Shown here: piece after piece, positions 48,667 to 57,239 of the stretch
Numbering within the stretch: the stretch's first letter is position 1
Layout of the letters: every line of letters starts with the position of its first letter
NCBI RefSeq assembly: GCF_016056275.1
Contig: NZ_JAECZA010000299.1
Location: 1-64,000, forward strand
Length of the DNA: 64,000 bases
Source of the DNA: Dendronalium phyllosphericum CENA369
GTDB taxonomy: Bacteria; Cyanobacteriota; Cyanobacteriia; Cyanobacteriales; Nostocaceae
Direction of reading: 5' to 3'
Made by a program: the position numbers and the translations under genes
Notes under the pieces: generated by a model
Databases searched by the model: none
What the model saw: the letters and a program-made list of their open reading frames with translations, nothing else
What the model was told of the DNA's origin: nothing

Positions 48667-50295
48667 ATGCAGAATAGGCAAGAACAAATTTCCCAAGTCG
48701 TAGTTACCTCTGAGCAAATGCGGGATATTGAAGAGCGGATCTTTGCAGCGGGAATGCCTGTAGCGGCTTTAATGGAAAAGGTAGCAGGACTCATTGCTCA
48801 TCGAATTCACGAGATATACCCCAACTTTGGACAAAAGCAAGAAAAAGATGCCGGGAAAGAATTGTTCGCATCTTGGCGTGTATCTCCAATAACTACCCGT
48901 GTCGGAATTCTTGTCGGGCCTGGTCATAATGGGGGTGATGCTTTGGTGGTAGCCCGTGAATTATACTTTCGCGGGTATGAGGTTTGGATTTATTGTGCTT
49001 TTTCTAAGTTGAAGGAATTAACTGCACAACACTTACAATATGCCCAGAGTTTGGGAATTCCATGTTATCAGGAGATATCGCAACTACAAGATTGTGATTT
49101 TTTGATTGATGGGTTGTTTGGATTTGGCTTGGAAAGAATGCTCACCGATTTCATTGCAGCTGCAATCGATCGCTTAAATGAATGGAATAAGCCAATTATT
49201 AGTATCGATTTGCCTTCGGGTTTGCACACCGATACTGGTGAGGTATTGGGAACTGCCATTCGTGCTACTCACACTTTTTGCCTGGGTTTATGGAAGTCGG
49301 GTTTGCTGCAAGACCAAGCTTTAGAGTATGTCGGCAAAGCTGAGTTAATCGATTTTGATATTCCTTTGGCTGATGTGCAAGCTGTTGTGGGGGATACATC
49401 CAAAATCAAACGCATTACGCCAGCAACGGTACTTTCCACTTTACCGCTACCTCGTCCACAAGTTACCCACAAGTATAAGGAAGGTCATTTACTAATGATT
49501 TGCGGTTCGCGCCGCTATGCTGGTGGGGCAATTTTAACAGCTTTGGGAGCGCGGGCAAGTGGTGTAGGAATGCTTTCAATTGCAGTTCCAGAATCTTTGA
49601 AACCCATTTTGGTGTCGCATTTGCCAGAAGCGTTAATAGTAGGTTGTCCAGAAACCCAAACTGGAGCGATCGCTCAGTTACAATTACCAGAAAAAACTGA
49701 TTTAAGTTCTTTTCATGCGATCGCCTGTGGCCCTGGTCTCACAAAAGATGCTACGGCCATTGTGCAAGAAGTTATAGCCAGCGATCGCCCTTTAATTCTC
49801 GATGCGGATGCTTTAAATATCCTGGCGCAGATGGGAACCATTGCCACATTACAAAAGCGGCAAGCAACAACGGTACTCACACCTCATACTGGTGAATTTC
49901 AGCGGTTATTTCCCGATATGCCCGATCCCAAGCACGACAGGGTGCTAGCTGTTAGGGAAGCTGCGGCGCAAACTAGGGCTGTAGTTTTATTGAAAGGGGC
50001 GAGGACGGCGATCGCTAGTCCCCAAGGTTTAGTTTGGATTAATCCCGAAAGTACCCCAGCTTTAGCGCGTGGCGGTAGTGGTGATGTGTTGACAGGGCTA
50101 CTTGGTGGATTGCTAGCACAAGCAGCAACTAAACAAATTGCTGTAGAAGATATTGTGGCAACTGCGGCGTGGTGGCATTCGCAAGCGGGTATTTTAGCAG
50201 CTCAAGAACGCACTGAGTTAGGTGTAGATGCGTTTACATTAACACAGTATTTAATGAAAGTTCTCAGTAAGCCAAAAGTTAAAAGTCTACTTTAG
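48667..50295 (+). CDS. nnr: Bifunctional NAD(P)H-hydrate epimerase / ADP-dependent dehydratase
   Basis: Repairs hydrated NADH and NADPH. The 542 residues have the YjeF N-terminal epimerase domain (about 10-235; GPGHNGGDALVVARELYFRG) and the C-terminal ribokinase-like dehydratase (about 265-535; GSRRYAGGAILTALGARASG, LTPHTGEFQRLFP, GGSGDVLTGLLGGLLAQ with the catalytic Asp). All key glycine motifs are present. An extra stretch in the N-domain (NFGQKQEKDAGKELFASW) slightly lengthens it. It precedes rplU by 174 bp. Confidence 0.95.
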   Translation: MQNRQEQISQVVVTSEQMRDIEERIFAAGMPVAALMEKVAGLIAHRIHEIYPNFGQKQEKDAGKELFASWRVSPITTRVGILVGPGHNGGDALVVARELYFRGYEVWIYCAFSKLKELTAQHLQYAQSLGIPCYQEISQLQDCDFLIDGLFGFGLERMLTDFIAAAIDRLNEWNKPIISIDLPSGLHTDTGEVLGTAIRATHTFCLGLWKSGLLQDQALEYVGKAELIDFDIPLADVQAVVGDTSKIKRITPATVLSTLPLPRPQVTHKYKEGHLLMICGSRRYAGGAILTALGARASGVGMLSIAVPESLKPILVSHLPEALIVGCPETQTGAIAQLQLPEKTDLSSFHAIACGPGLTKDATAIVQEVIASDRPLILDADALNILAQMGTIATLQKRQATTVLTPHTGEFQRLFPDMPDPKHDRVLAVREAAAQTRAVVLLKGARTAIASPQGLVWINPESTPALARGGSGDVLTGLLGGLLAQAATKQIAVEDIVATAAWWHSQAGILAAQERTELGVDAFTLTQYLMKVLSKPKVKSLL

Positions 50296-50468
50296 TTGAC
50301 TTACCACTAGTTAATCAAATATGATCTTAGATTGTCTGTCTAATTCCTGCTCGGATCGGGTAGATATATCACAAAAGCTAGCCACAGCGAATTATCAAAA
50401 CCAGATAAGTAGCGTCTCTACAAGAGATCGAAGCTAGCTACCTGTACGGCAACTTCAAGGACAATTCC

Positions 50469-50867
50469 ATGACTTACGCAATTATTGAAACTGGCGGCAA
50501 ACAACTGCGAGTTGAGCCGGGACGCTTTTATGACATCGAACTGCTTCCAGTTGAAGCAGACGAAAAAGTTACAATAGAATCTGTATTACTAGTTCAGCAC
50601 GACGGTGAAGTTACCATTGGACAGCCGCTAGTAGCAGGGGCGACAGTAGAAGGTACGGTGCTGCGAAATCTGAGAGGTCGCAAAGTCCTGGTCTACAAAA
50701 TGAAGCCGAAAAAGAAAACCCGCAAAAAGCGGGGGCATCGCCAGGAAATTACTCGATTGATGATTAATTCCATCACCCTCAACGGTACGGTACTGGTTGC
50801 TCAAGAAGCTGCAACTGCTGAAACTCCGGTTGCCGAGGATTCTCCTGCGGAAGCAACTGCTGAATAA
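50469..50867 (+). CDS. rplU: 50S ribosomal protein L21
   Basis: 132 residues; [18 protein letters not shown] at the N-terminus and [16 protein letters not shown] are diagnostic, with an acidic Ala/Glu-rich tail (about 115-132) typical of cyanobacterial L21. It forms an operon with rpmA 33 bp downstream, the universal pairing. The leader 50296-50468 may carry regulatory structure, but none can be asserted. Confidence 0.98.
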   Translation: MTYAIIETGGKQLRVEPGRFYDIELLPVEADEKVTIESVLLVQHDGEVTIGQPLVAGATVEGTVLRNLRGRKVLVYKMKPKKKTRKKRGHRQEITRLMINSITLNGTVLVAQEAATAETPVAEDSPAEATAE

Positions 50868-50899
50868 TAGAGAAGAAAAAACAGACACAAGAGGAAATT

Positions 50900-51181
50900 A
50901 TGGCTCATAAGAAAGGAACAGGCAGTACGCGCAACGGTCGCGATTCTAATGCCCAACGTCTAGGTGTCAAGCGCTATGGTGGTCAAGTTGTACGTGCGGG
51001 AAACATCCTCGTGCGTCAGCGTGGTACTAAATTTCATCCTGGCAACAACGTTGGTATCGGCAGTGACGACACTTTGTTTGCTTTAATCGACGGGATAGTG
51101 ACTTTTGAAAGAAAGGGCAGAACCCGCAAAAAAATTAGCGTTTATGCCCCTGCTGCCGCAGTTGAGGCAACAGCTAGTTAA
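50900..51181 (+). CDS. rpmA: 50S ribosomal protein L27
   Basis: 93 residues starting [20 protein letters not shown], with the N-terminal tail reaching the peptidyl-transferase centre and no cleavable Firmicute-type extension. GAGG lies 8 nt upstream of ATG 50900. Second gene of the rplU-rpmA operon. Confidence 0.98.
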   Translation: MAHKKGTGSTRNGRDSNAQRLGVKRYGGQVVRAGNILVRQRGTKFHPGNNVGIGSDDTLFALIDGIVTFERKGRTRKKISVYAPAAAVEATAS

Positions 51182-51188
51182 AGTGATT

Positions 51189-51271
51189 GGGTGGTAATGC
51201 CCACCCATAAAACTTAAAAATGATTGCAAAAGACGTGGAGAGAATTGGCCATCAATTCCCCGCGTCCTTTT
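51189..51271. terminator. Two hairpins ending the rplU-rpmA operon
   Basis: GGGTGG/CCACCC (51189-51194, 51201-51206), then a longer imperfect stem GACGTGG...CCGCGTC (about 51232-51266) followed by CTTTTAG. The second is the likely terminator, usable by rpmA and perhaps by the convergent gene. Confidence 0.65.
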
Positions 51272-51278
51272 AGTGGTG

Positions 51279-51758
51279 TTAAGTATCTACAAAGACATGT
51301 AAAGATATGTAATGTAAAAAAACTTGGTGCATAGCTGCACCACAGGCTATACCTATCAAAGAAATAGCAAAAGTAATCCAAAAAGCTTGCCATTCTGTGA
51401 AACCAGATACCTGAAAGTCAATTCTCGCTAATATAGCCGCAGAAACGATCAGCAAGCAATCAAGAAATAGCTGGAACCAAGCAAGCATTGCAAAAAATAA
51501 GAATGCACCTAAAACGGCAACAGCAAAAGTTCTGGTATTTGAGCGAAATAAAATATTAGAATATTTTGTCACCGATGACAAAGGAGAGGTAAAGCTTCCT
51601 ACCACAAATAAAACAATAGGAACAAATATCAACCATACAAACCCAGGTACTCGTGATTCAGCTAATACCCAACCTAAAGCGCTATAGCTAAGTATCACTA
51701 GCACTAAGGATATCCAGGGAAGTTTTTTTACAATTGACATGACGCTCGGTGTTGCCAT
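51279..51758 (-). CDS. Hypothetical membrane protein
   Basis: 159 residues with four or five hydrophobic helices (WISLVLVILSYSALGWVLA, VWLIFVPIVLFVVGSF, FAVAVLGAFLFFAMLAWFQL, FWITFAISLIGIACGAAMHQ). No family motif is recognised. It is convergent with rpmA. Conserved cyanobacterial membrane protein is the best that can be said. Confidence 0.65.
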   Translation of the reverse strand: MATPSVMSIVKKLPWISLVLVILSYSALGWVLAESRVPGFVWLIFVPIVLFVVGSFTSPLSSVTKYSNILFRSNTRTFAVAVLGAFLFFAMLAWFQLFLDCLLIVSAAILARIDFQVSGFTEWQAFWITFAISLIGIACGAAMHQVFLHYISLHVFVDT

Positions 51759-52138
51759 TAGCGGTTTAATCTATTGCTTAACAAGATTTAGTGCCACTAA
51801 AAGCCTTGTTTAATTTAAAAGGTTGCTCAAATTATGGCTGTTGTCTGCTCTGGGCTATATCTTCATATAGTGGGAGCCTTTCAACCCTGAGTGCAAGCGC
51901 CTCGTCTAACTAGAAGCAAGCCGAATCTAGATAGATAAATTTTGACTGCGATCGCTTAGACTATATGTCTATCATCCTATTTCTTCTAGATTCCAGCAAT
52001 AGGCTGTTATGCTCTTGCAAGAAAACTCAACTACTTGGTAAAGAATTACTGCACAAATTTAGTTAAATATTTTCGTAAACATTTGTAAACTATTAGCAGC
52101 CGAGTAGCAATGTGTCACATCTTGTTAAGGAATTCTCT
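51759..52138. other. Divergent spacer before cruF
   Basis: No ORF or repeat recognised; AT-rich, likely holding the cruF promoter. Confidence 0.5.
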
Positions 52139-53047
52139 ATGAGACAACTGGTTATCGCTGAACGTATATGCCTCATTGGTCATATTGTGTCAATGGTGTT
52201 TGGGTTGGTAGGGATACTACTAGTTGTACCTAACGCCGAAGTAATTTTCCACTTATCCGAAATTGGACAGACTGCCATGCAGTGGAGTATGGCTGGTGGT
52301 GGTGTAGTATATATGATTTTGGGTACAGCAGCTGTATTTTTATATGGCTTGCGGATTTTGGGTTTGAGCCGGACTTTAGGATTTATGCTGCCCGCAGTGC
52401 TAATTTCCTTAACCAGCGAACTTCTAGGAACTAGCACAGGCTTTCCTTTTGGTCACTACAGCTATCTAAGCGGTTTGGGCTATAAAATTGCTGGTTTAGT
52501 GCCATTTACAATCCCTTTGTCGTGGTTTTATGTCGGATGTGTTTCGTACCTATTGGCGCGGGCTGGTTTAGAAGTAGACAAAAAACCTAGCTTGTGGCGA
52601 CATATAGGTGCAATTGGGTTGGGTGCTTTGATGCTTACCTCCTGGGATTTTGTCCTCGATCCTGCTATGAGCCAAACTGCTTTGCCCTTCTGGTATTGGC
52701 AACAACCAGGTGCTTTTTTTGGAATGCCCTATCAAAACTTTGCTGGCTGGTTGGGTACTGGCTCAGTATTTATGGCTGTGGCAGCATTATTGTGGAAAAA
52801 CAACCCAATTAATTTAGAGCGATCGCAGCTCAATGTACCCTTGGTAGTTTACATCAGCAACTTTGGCTTTGCTACAGTTATGAGCTTGTCGGCTGGGTTC
52901 TCTATTCCTGTGTTACTCGGCTTGTTGCTAGGTGTAGCCCCGGCTGTAGTATTTTGGTTGAAAGCTTCAGCAGCACCTACCCAAGTTACTGTTGAACCAG
53001 CAGCTCAAGAAGTCTCAGTAGCCAGCGTCAAAGTCGCCTTGAAATGA
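52139..53047 (+). CDS. cruF: Carotenoid 1',2'-hydratase CruF (gamma-carotene to plectaniaxanthin-type)
   Basis: 302 residues, seven or eight membrane helices. TSELLGTSTGFPFGHYSY is the signature of the CruF family, which hydrates the psi end of monocyclic carotenoids during myxol (myxoxanthophyll) synthesis. ATG 52139 is chosen with AAGGAA 6 nt upstream; an upstream GTG at 52112 would add nine residues. The next gene, 131 bp downstream, is the matching glycosyltransferase CruG, the same pairing as in other cyanobacteria. It acts in the membrane. Confidence 0.88.
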   Translation: MRQLVIAERICLIGHIVSMVFGLVGILLVVPNAEVIFHLSEIGQTAMQWSMAGGGVVYMILGTAAVFLYGLRILGLSRTLGFMLPAVLISLTSELLGTSTGFPFGHYSYLSGLGYKIAGLVPFTIPLSWFYVGCVSYLLARAGLEVDKKPSLWRHIGAIGLGALMLTSWDFVLDPAMSQTALPFWYWQQPGAFFGMPYQNFAGWLGTGSVFMAVAALLWKNNPINLERSQLNVPLVVYISNFGFATVMSLSAGFSIPVLLGLLLGVAPAVVFWLKASAAPTQVTVEPAAQEVSVASVKVALK

Positions 53048-53178
53048 AGAAGATTGGGGATTGGGGATTAGGTATTGGGTATTAGGAATTAGACATGAGT
53101 CTAGAGTTACTACTTTTGTCCTCTTGTCCTCTTTGTCCCCCAGTCTCCAGTCCCGATCAATTGCAAAGTATTATCAAC

Positions 53179-54423
53179 ATGGACAATGTTTTGACAGTAG
53201 AAAGTGCCATATCGCTTCTATTGTTACTTATTCAGCTACCGGCAACAGCGATTCTGCTCTCACGTCTAGTCAAGGGACCGACACGTCATCCACCCATTCA
53301 ACCTCAACAGCCAACGCTAGAAATTTTGGGTAGTGTCAGTGTTGTAGTACCCACGCTGAATGAAGCTCTTCGCATTAGTCCTTTGTTAGCTGGTTTGAGC
53401 CAACAAAGCTATGAAGTTCGGGAAATTATTGTCGTAGATAGTAAGTCTAAAGATGGCACGCCCGACTTGGTAAAAGCCTCACAACAACAAGATCCCCGCT
53501 TTCACCTAATGAACGACGATCCCCTACCTTCTGGCTGGGTAGGTCGTCCTTGGGCGTTACATAGCGGCTTTTTGCAAAGCTCAGAAGCAAGTCAATGGTT
53601 TTTAGGGATGGATGCTGATACCCAACCGCATCCAGGGCTAGTTGCTGGTTTGGTGAAAACTGCCGAAATGCAAGGGTATGACTTGGTTTCCCTGTCACCC
53701 CAGTTCATTCTCAAATATCCAGGAGAATGCTGGCTACAACCGGCATTGTTGATGACTCTGCTTTATCGATTTGACCCTGCTGGGATCGAAGCAGAGCAGC
53801 CAGAAAGGGTGATGGCAAATGGACAATGTTTTTTATGCCGTCGCTCTGTTTTAACGGCTGTGGGTGGTTACACCAGTGCCAAGAGTTCTTTTTGCGATGA
53901 TGTGACTTTGGCGCGGTATATTGCCGCTCAGGGGTTTAAAGTAGGCTTTTTAGATGGTGCGAAAGTGCTGAAAGTACGGATGTATGAAGGGGCTATAGAA
54001 ACCTGGAAAGAATGGGGACGCAGTCTCGACCTTAAAGATGCATCTCCACCTGCTCAAATTTGGGGAGATTTATGGTTACTCTCAGCCGTTCAAGGTTTAC
54101 CTTTGCCAATTCTACTCATTTATTTATCTGTTTTTCCCCTACTTTCCCCACCTCTTTTGCTCCACGCCACTTACTTTATGCCGGGAAACCCGTCCACCGC
54201 AGTGGCTCCCCTGCTCTTATCATTAGGACTGAATGTATTTCTATTGTTAATTCGCTTTGCAATGCTACTAGCGATCGCACCTTCATACGATCGCCAAAGC
54301 GCTAAGGGTGGCTGGTTATTTTGGCTTTCGCCTTTGGCCGATCCCATAGCAGTGCTACGAATTTTTTTATCTGCATTCAACACTCCCCGCGAATGGCGGG
54401 GACGCAAGTACAGTGCGAGTTAA
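53179..54423 (+). CDS. cruG: Carotenoid 2'-O-glycosyltransferase CruG (GT2)
   Basis: 414 residues. One N-terminal helix, then a GT-A domain with SVVVPTLNEALRISPLLAGL, WFLGMDADTQPHPGLV (the D-x-D metal site) and DLKDASPPAQIWGDLWLLS, then two or three C-terminal helices. It glycosylates myxol at the 2' hydroxyl; its position after cruF supports this over the related HpnB-type hopanoid transferase. ATG 53179 is preferred, because 53095 would encode a low-complexity CTCTTGTCCTC tract common in intergenic DNA here. Residues 335-344 (PGNPSTAVAP) come from a REP-like repeat. Confidence 0.83.
   Translation: MDNVLTVESAISLLLLLIQLPATAILLSRLVKGPTRHPPIQPQQPTLEILGSVSVVVPTLNEALRISPLLAGLSQQSYEVREIIVVDSKSKDGTPDLVKASQQQDPRFHLMNDDPLPSGWVGRPWALHSGFLQSSEASQWFLGMDADTQPHPGLVAGLVKTAEMQGYDLVSLSPQFILKYPGECWLQPALLMTLLYRFDPAGIEAEQPERVMANGQCFLCRRSVLTAVGGYTSAKSSFCDDVTLARYIAAQGFKVGFLDGAKVLKVRMYEGAIETWKEWGRSLDLKDASPPAQIWGDLWLLSAVQGLPLPILLIYLSVFPLLSPPLLLHATYFMPGNPSTAVAPLLLSLGLNVFLLLIRFAMLLAIAPSYDRQSAKGGWLFWLSPLADPIAVLRIFLSAFNTPREWRGRKYSAS
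54182..54210. repeat. REP-like repeat inside cruG
   Basis: CGGGAAACCCGTCCACCGCAGTGGCTCCC-type sequence matches the intergenic repeat at 19011-19042 in order and in the core CGCAGTGGCT. It lies in frame between two hydrophobic helices of CruG. Confidence 0.6.
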
Positions 54424-54444
54424 GAGTTTTTAATTTTTAATTCT

Positions 54445-55356
54445 TCACTCCTCACTCTCCTCTTTTACTCGATCGCCTCGTTCTAGTTCCCAGAGAATTT
54501 GATTACCTTCGCGTCGTACCCTTGACACAATCCAGTTTCGCCAGCGCCACTCATCCCCTCGACTGGTGACGGCGCTAGCGTGGACATCCATCAAGTCTGC
54601 TAGCTCGGAACTAGTAATTAAGTAGCCTTGTTCGGCAATTTCGTCAGCTATACGCAGAGTTTCAACTAAATTACGAAGTTGCTCTACCCTGTTTTCAGCC
54701 AGCTTTTCTTCAGTTGCGGCCGCAACGTGTGCGGTAGGTTGTTCCATAGACGTTATTTTTAATGTAGGAGTACTGACTTCTTGTTTCCTTTTGTTAATTA
54801 TTGTAGAGTTTGTTTCACAATCAGATACTTTTACTACATTTATTTCACTTGTAGATAGTAAAGTTTTGTTAACGTTTGTGAGAGACAACTGTTGTAAAGA
54901 TGGGATTTTACCGCTTGCAAAGGTGCGAGCGATCGCATCACAACGTTCGTTACCTATGTTACCAGAATGCCCGCGGACGTGTTGCCAATTAACTTGGCGG
55001 GTATTAAGTTCATCTAAAATTTCCAAAAGGTCTTGATTTTGCACGGGATTACCGTCTGCTTTTTTCCAACCTTTTCTTTTCCAACCTTTTACCCATTTAG
55101 TGACGCAATTAATTAAGTATTCGCTATCGGTATGCAGGGTAATGGATTCAGTTTGTCCCGATGCATGGAGGAATTTTAGGGCTGCGATCGCAGCTTGCAT
55201 TTCCATTTTATTATTGGTTGTACGGGCGGCTGCATCGCCCATTTCATGAATTGAGCCGTCGTTGAAGTAGACAACAACACCCCAACCGCCAGGGCCGGGG
55301 TTGCCAGTGCAAGCACCATCGGTGTATATGCTTTGGATTGTAGGTTGGGTAGACAT
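54445..55356 (-). CDS. rnhA: Ribonuclease HI with C-terminal winged-helix-like extension
   Basis: 303 residues. Residues 1-~155 are a complete RNase HI: YTDGACTGNPGPGGWG (first Asp), NNKMEMQAAI (Glu), LHTDSEYLI (Asp), GHSGNIGNERCDAIA (His and last Asp). It removes RNA from RNA-DNA hybrids. A variable linker (~160-210) follows, then a helical domain (AENRVEQLRNLVETLRIADE) and a compact module YLITSSELADLMDV...WRWRNWIVSRVRREGNQILW that looks like a winged helix. ATG 55356 gives MSTQPTIQSIYTDG; an earlier start at 55389 would add 11 residues. It is convergent with cruG (21 bp). Confidence 0.93.
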   Translation of the reverse strand: MSTQPTIQSIYTDGACTGNPGPGGWGVVVYFNDGSIHEMGDAAARTTNNKMEMQAAIAALKFLHASGQTESITLHTDSEYLINCVTKWVKGWKRKGWKKADGNPVQNQDLLEILDELNTRQVNWQHVRGHSGNIGNERCDAIARTFASGKIPSLQQLSLTNVNKTLLSTSEINVVKVSDCETNSTIINKRKQEVSTPTLKITSMEQPTAHVAAATEEKLAENRVEQLRNLVETLRIADEIAEQGYLITSSELADLMDVHASAVTSRGDEWRWRNWIVSRVRREGNQILWELERGDRVKEESEE

Positions 55357-55500
55357 GATTATAAGTATCGAACCGCAAAGAAAGCCCAAGAAGTAATGAG
55401 CGGCGAATTTTGGTAAATAATATCCAGGCTATTATACTGGGAAGCCTTCCAAAAATAATGCTCCAATCGAAGGCTGTGGTCAGGAAAAATTCTGTATTGT

Positions 55501-55691
55501 TACCCCTCTTCTGTCACTCTCCGTGAGGGCGATTGCTAGAAGTCTCACGAGGCAATCAATACAACCTATACTATTAGAAAAAAATTGCTCTTGAATTTGT
55601 TATTAGAAAATAATCGCGCGATCGCTTGCTGTACAAAAGCTCTAGAATTCAGAAATGGCAAATGTTTTCGGAGACTGACAGAAGAGGGGTA
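55501..55691. mobile_element. 191-bp MITE-like element
   Basis: The ends are 23-bp inverted repeats: TACCCCTCTTCTGTCACTCTCCG (split here as TACCCCTCTTCTG + TCACTCTCCG) at 55501-55523 and its complement at 55669-55691, with one mismatch. If TA is the target duplication (Tc1/IS630 style), the element proper is 55503-55689. There is no transposase inside; the 145-bp core is AT-rich. Confidence 0.6.
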
Positions 55692-55987
55692 TTTGGTAGA
55701 AATAAAGCAACCAAAAATGAAGATATAATTTTGCTGGTTGCTAATTTAATACCTACGCTATTAATGAAGTTTTTTAGAATGCGATCGCTTTTGGTCTAGT
55801 ACATATTAATTTTGCTTTCAATAGTACTAATCCAATTTTTTAACAATATTAAGATTTACGGAATAATATCATGTCCGGTAAATCACTTACAATTAAAAAT
55901 TCTCCCTTGTCCCCCGAAGTTGCGTCTCCCCATCTCCCTTCGGGTTCGGCAGTTCGCAACCGACGGGAACCGCCCTTCGGGTTCGCT

Positions 55988-56032
55988 ACTTTGCCATCGA
56001 CGCAAAGCGCCAAGACGGCAAGTGGACTCACC
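55988..56032 (-). repeat. 45-bp interspersed repeat, copy 2
   Basis: Reverse complement of 19103-19147 with four mismatches. It is flanked by two CCCTTCGGGTTCG motifs (about 55936 and 55973). Confidence 0.85.
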
Positions 56033-56098
56033 AGGACTGCGACTGCCTCACCGCGTCACTCTTATCGTAACTATTTAGGTGGATATGATATAACTCTC

Positions 56099-56569
56099 TC
56101 AAACCTCGTACATCTTTTTATGCCTGGCTAAAAGCTGAAGATATTTTTCATTTGTCTTTGCTTGTATCCATTTAGCTTTAAATATTGCTGCTGACTCCGC
56201 TTTAACTGGGTCTACTTCATAAGGTAAAATCTCTTTTTGAGAATTTGATGCTTGTGAGTTTTGTTTATATTTCCTGCCGCTTTTGTGATTAGCATAACGA
56301 CGGGAGCGAGTATAGCCCATTTGAATAAATTTCCGCGCCATATCCGCCCCGACAAAATCATCTTGCTCTAAATAATCAAGAAATATTTGGTAGATTTTTT
56401 CACTAGATTCTCTAGCAATCTCAGGGGTTTTAAATCGCCAATAAGGAAGAATTTCCGATTTGTACGGTTCTACCAAAAGCACCCCTTGCTCGCCCTTACC
56501 AACGCGATACAGTTCGGGATGTTGGCGAAAATCGATATTTTTAAAGTCTAAAGAGTAATCAAAAGCCAT
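56099..56569 (-). CDS. DUF4385 family protein
   Basis: 156 residues. FDYSLDFKNIDFRQHPELYR, GEQGVLLVEPYKSEILPYWR and FVGADMARKFIQMGYTRSRR are the conserved blocks of DUF4385, with a basic stretch after RRYANHKSGRKY. Soluble, function unknown; the family is found in many bacteria. ATG 56569 is a clean start. It is divergent from the VOC gene (76 bp). Confidence 0.88.
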   Translation of the reverse strand: MAFDYSLDFKNIDFRQHPELYRVGKGEQGVLLVEPYKSEILPYWRFKTPEIARESSEKIYQIFLDYLEQDDFVGADMARKFIQMGYTRSRRYANHKSGRKYKQNSQASNSQKEILPYEVDPVKAESAAIFKAKWIQAKTNEKYLQLLARHKKMYEV

Positions 56570-56645
56570 GCTAAGTTTTTACTATAAATAATAGACTTGA
56601 GAAAAAAACTTAGCTTCTATCTCAATAGGGAAATCTTGTTTTAAT

Positions 56646-57107
56646 ATGCTATCTAGCTCTCAATCTGTAAATTGTATTCTTGTGCCAGGCGATTTGCGTA
56701 AAGTGCATCATATAGCTCTCAATGTTAAAGATATGCAAGCTTCTCGGCACTTTTACGGCAATATCCTGGGTTTGCACGAACTCACTGGCGATGAAGTACC
56801 TGCAACCCTGGTAGAACTTGTTGCAACTGGCAAAGTAGCCAACTTTATTACCCCCGATGGTACAATTTTGGATTTATTTGGAACCCCAGATTTAACACCA
56901 CCCGATCCAGATCCGGAACGAAATTTTACTAGAGCATACCATCTTGCCTTTGATATAGATCCGTTGTCATTCGATCGCGCAGTAGCAGTAATCAGAGAAA
57001 ATCAAATAGCGATCGCTTATGGCCCGGTCACTCGTCCTACTGGTAGAGGTGTATATTTTTACGATCCTGATGGCTTTATGGTTGAAATTCGTTGCGATCC
57101 TATGTAG
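56646..57107 (+). CDS. VOC/glyoxalase family protein
   Basis: 153 residues forming one VOC domain of two beta-alpha-beta-beta-beta modules: VHHIALNVKDMQASRHFYGN (first His ligand), YHLAFDIDPLSFDRAV (second His) and YFYDPDGFMVEIRCDP (Glu ligand). The metal-binding set is present, so it may be an isomerase, dioxygenase or detoxifying enzyme; the substrate cannot be inferred. Confidence 0.88.
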   Translation: MLSSSQSVNCILVPGDLRKVHHIALNVKDMQASRHFYGNILGLHELTGDEVPATLVELVATGKVANFITPDGTILDLFGTPDLTPPDPDPERNFTRAYHLAFDIDPLSFDRAVAVIRENQIAIAYGPVTRPTGRGVYFYDPDGFMVEIRCDPM

Positions 57108-57192
57108 AAAAGGCAAGAAAATTTATGCAGATATCTCAGGTAATCGAAGCTAAAATTACTAAACTGTCAATTCAATAAAACCTCTATATTTG

Positions 57193-57218
57193 CATTCCCA
57201 GGTTCTAGCCTGGGAATG
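57193..57218. terminator. Hairpin between convergent VOC gene and asnS
   Basis: CATTCCCAGG-TTCTAG-CCTGGGAATG has a perfect 10-bp stem. It lacks a proper T-run on either side, so it may be a repeat acting as a bidirectional 3' end. Confidence 0.55.
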
Positions 57219-57239
57219 AAAAATTTCATTAGATTCAGA

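Larger units (their letters stand above)
55357..56098. other. 742-bp repeat-rich intergenic region
   Basis: Contains the inverted-repeat element 55501-55691 and the second copy of the 45-bp repeat (55988-56032) within GC-rich CCTTCGGGTTCG sequence. Short ORFs on both strands here derive from these repeats. Confidence 0.65.

Noticed and set aside
53095-53178. Longer CruG start at 53095
   Set aside because: It would encode a CTCTTGTCCTC low-complexity tract typical of intergenic DNA in this genome, and the conserved protein begins at 53179.
53179-54423. HpnB-type hopene-associated glycosyltransferase
   Set aside because: Sequence-related, but placement right after cruF favours CruG; no hopanoid gene is near.
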